This document shows positions 4,113 to 5,547 of a DNA stretch of 5,547 bases, piece by piece; position 1 is the stretch's first letter; every line of letters begins with the position of its first letter. This stretch comes from Chloroflexota bacterium. Lineage in GTDB: Bacteria > Chloroflexota > Dormibacteria > Aeolococcales > Aeolococcaceae. The position numbers were made by a program, and so were the translations under genes. The notes under the pieces were generated by a model. The model did not search any database. It saw only the letters and a program-made list of their open reading frames with translations, and had not been told where the DNA came from. The DNA is taken from contig VBHE01000289.1 in assembly GCA_005889515.1 (NCBI GenBank), positions 1 through 5,547 of the forward strand, written 5' to 3'.

Positions 4113-5191
4113 GTACCAGTGGAGAGCCGCTGAGCCTGGCGGCGGTGTTGGCGGACCGGCGCTCGAGCGGCCGGGCACATCCGCACGGCATGAAGTGGTC
4201 GTATGTGACCAGAAGGGTCATGCCGGGCGTGTCGACCCTGGTGGGTCCACGGGTGAACGACCCTCGGTCGGGCGACCTCGTGGTCTGCCGGGTCACGCGC
4301 ATCGGCGAGCACGATCACTGTGAGGACCGCTGGGGCAGGCACGTGCGGCTGTGGCCTGGTGACCTCCTGGTCGGCGCCCTGGGCAACCGCTACGCCACCG
4401 ACTTCTACGAGGGATACGTCCCTCGCGGCTCCCGCACCCACCTGCTCACCGCCGGTGGGCTGATCGGCGACGTCCTCGCCGCGCACGACGCGCACGTGGT
4501 CCCCACCGAGCTCGAGGTGATCGGCGCCGTCGTCGATGACGAGATGCGCCCGCTCTCGACCGAGGACTTCGCCGCGCCCACGCCACCGCCGGCTCGTCCG
4601 CGGCACGCCACCATCGCCGTCGTCGGATCGGGGATGAACGCGGGCAAGACGACGACGGCGGCGGCGATCGTGCGCGGATGCGCTCAGGCAGGGCTTCGCG
4701 TCGGCGCCGGTAAGGTGACCGGGTCGGGGAGCGGCAAGGATCGCTGGTCCTACATCGACTCCGGCGCTCACTCGGTCGCGGACTTCCTCGACTTCGGGAT
4801 GCCCTCGACGTTCGGATACCCGCTCGAGCGACTCGCGGACACCATGGTCGCCATCCGTGACGCCCTCGCGGCCGAGGGCGCCGACGTCGTCGTCCTCGAG
4901 ATCGCCGACGGGCTGTTGATGCCGGAGACCTCGGGACTCCTCGAGCGACTGGGCGGCATCGCGGACTCCGTGGTCCTCGCCGCGGTCGACGCGCTGTCGG
5001 CGCGCAGCGGCGTGGAGATCCTGCGCGGTCTCGGGCTGCCGGTGCACGTGCTGAGCGGTCTCGTGAGCCGCAGCCCGCTCGCGACCCGGGAGGCCACCGA
5101 GATCACGGGGTTGCCGGTGTTCACGCCGAAGGCCCTCGCCGCCTCCGCCGCCCTCGACCTGCTCGGGCCGTCGACGAACACCGCGGCATGA
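4109..5191 (+). CDS. P-loop NTPase with BioD/DUF1611-like C-terminal domain and separate N-terminal domain
   Basis: The 360-residue product has two parts. Residues 1-155 form a likely beta-rich domain: GDLVVCRVTRIGEHDH (55-70), RLWPGDLLVGALGNRYATDF (80-99), and THLLTAGGLIGDVLAAH (110-126), then a link ending in P/A-rich APTPPPARPRH. Residues 168-355 form a P-loop NTPase. The Walker A loop is G173-S-G-M-N-A-G179-K180-T181-T182, the G-x5-GKT form seen in dethiobiotin synthetase and DUF1611 proteins. KVTGSGSGKDRWSYIDSGA follows (202-220), then DFGMPSTFG, then VVVLEIADGL (260-269) as a Walker-B-like strand with E264 and D267, and VHVLSGLVSRSPLATREA (312-329). No membrane segments are seen. It could be an ATP-dependent ligase- or transferase-like enzyme, or a nucleotide switch; the reaction is unknown. 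The gene heads an operon with the next gene (ATGA overlap), divergent from TetR 2. Confidence 0.85.
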   Translation: MSTSGEPLSLAAVLADRRSSGRAHPHGMKWSYVTRRVMPGVSTLVGPRVNDPRSGDLVVCRVTRIGEHDHCEDRWGRHVRLWPGDLLVGALGNRYATDFYEGYVPRGSRTHLLTAGGLIGDVLAAHDAHVVPTELEVIGAVVDDEMRPLSTEDFAAPTPPPARPRHATIAVVGSGMNAGKTTTAAAIVRGCAQAGLRVGAGKVTGSGSGKDRWSYIDSGAHSVADFLDFGMPSTFGYPLERLADTMVAIRDALAAEGADVVVLEIADGLLMPETSGLLERLGGIADSVVLAAVDALSARSGVEILRGLGLPVHVLSGLVSRSPLATREATEITGLPVFTPKALAASAALDLLGPSTNTAA

Positions 5192-5547
5192 TCCGCGCAC
5201 GCGTCCGACTGCCGTTCGGGACGCCGCTCCCGGGAGAGCTCGTCGAGGAGACCCTCCGCGACGTGCGCATCGGCGGCAGTGACCTCGCCCTCCCGGGTGT
5301 CAGCGTCGTCGACGCCGGCGCCGAGCGGTTGTTCACCACCGACGACCTGCGCTTCGACCCGCGCGACGGCGGTGGACCGTTCTGCACCCCCGAGCAGCGC
5401 CGGGAGGCGCGAGCCTTCGGTGCCGTCAACGTCGTCTTCCATGCGCGGCGCGGCCTCGACCGTATCGGCGCGCTGCTGGGTCGCCCACTGCCACCGCTGG
5501 TGGTCAGGATCGGGGTCCACGACGCGCAGGCGCCGCGGTGGGGCGGG
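5188..5547 (+). CDS. Unrecognised protein, N-terminal 120 residues (runs off the window)
   Basis: The ATG at 5188 overlaps the stop of the P-loop gene as ATGA, so the two are almost certainly co-transcribed and translationally coupled. The frame is open to the window end with strong G/C third positions. No signal peptide or membrane helix is seen at the start (MIRARVRLPFGTPLPGELVE). A beta-rich N-terminus (GVSVVDAGAERLFTTDDLRF, 37-56) is followed by CTPEQRREARAFGAVNVVFH (66-85), a short helix, and LPPLVVRIGVHDA (101-113). The 'A-x-x-A-V-N-x-x-x-H ... P-L-x-V-R-x-x-x-H' run recalls the region before the HExxH motif in some zinc metallopeptidases of the gluzincin type. The motif itself would lie beyond the window, so this is a weak hint. 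Function is not assigned. Confidence 0.8.
   Translation, partial: MIRARVRLPFGTPLPGELVEETLRDVRIGGSDLALPGVSVVDAGAERLFTTDDLRFDPRDGGGPFCTPEQRREARAFGAVNVVFHARRGLDRIGALLGRPLPPLVVRIGVHDAQAPRWGG

Noticed and set aside
3956..5200. 414-residue open frame on the minus strand
   Set aside because: It is the antisense shadow of the P-loop gene. Its product is Arg/Gly/His-rich and low in complexity, while the plus strand has a Walker A loop and a ribosome site.

Overview
The window is high-GC DNA with strong G/C preference at third codon positions, GTG starts, a likely leaderless regulator gene and a probable F420-dependent oxidoreductase. Together these point to an actinobacterium (Actinomycetota); genus cannot be told from this sequence alone. 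It reads as an accessory region: short unrelated genes, two TetR-type regulators each facing a neighbour across a palindromic operator, and at least one clear gene relic.

Layout. The left edge (2-247, +) holds the C-terminal part of a limonene-epoxide-hydrolase/SnoaL-like protein. A gene-poor stretch of about 490 bp follows. A small ABM/dimeric alpha-beta-barrel protein (734-1069, +) converges on a short Hsp20-type chaperone (1231-1566, -). Next comes TetR regulator 1 (1720-2316, -), divergent from a PPOX-class F420-type flavin/deazaflavin oxidoreductase (2380-2799, +). Their shared 63-bp gap carries a perfect 20-bp palindrome. Downstream lie an unrecognised small ORF (2840-3079, +) and a short stretch that begins like a GH15 glucoamylase/trehalase and ends like the C-terminus of the same family. 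Nearly all of the enzyme is missing, so this is a deletion relic (3094-3311, +).

The right half is a second regulatory module. TetR regulator 2 (3339-3926, -) is divergent from an operon led by a 360-aa P-loop protein (4109-5191, +). That protein has a BioD/DUF1611-like G-x5-GKT nucleotide-binding loop and a separate N-terminal domain. It is coupled by an ATGA overlap to a further gene (5188 to beyond 5547). The gap between regulator and operon has two 16-bp GTCTAC-N4-GTAGA(C/T) sites, and a small basic leader ORF (3999-4112) also ends in an ATGA overlap with the P-loop gene. 

How the genes fit together: TetR 1 probably controls itself and the oxidoreductase, and TetR 2 probably controls itself and the P-loop operon. 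The P-loop/partner pair is the least explained and most interesting element. No tRNA, rRNA, CRISPR array, insertion sequence or transposase was seen.
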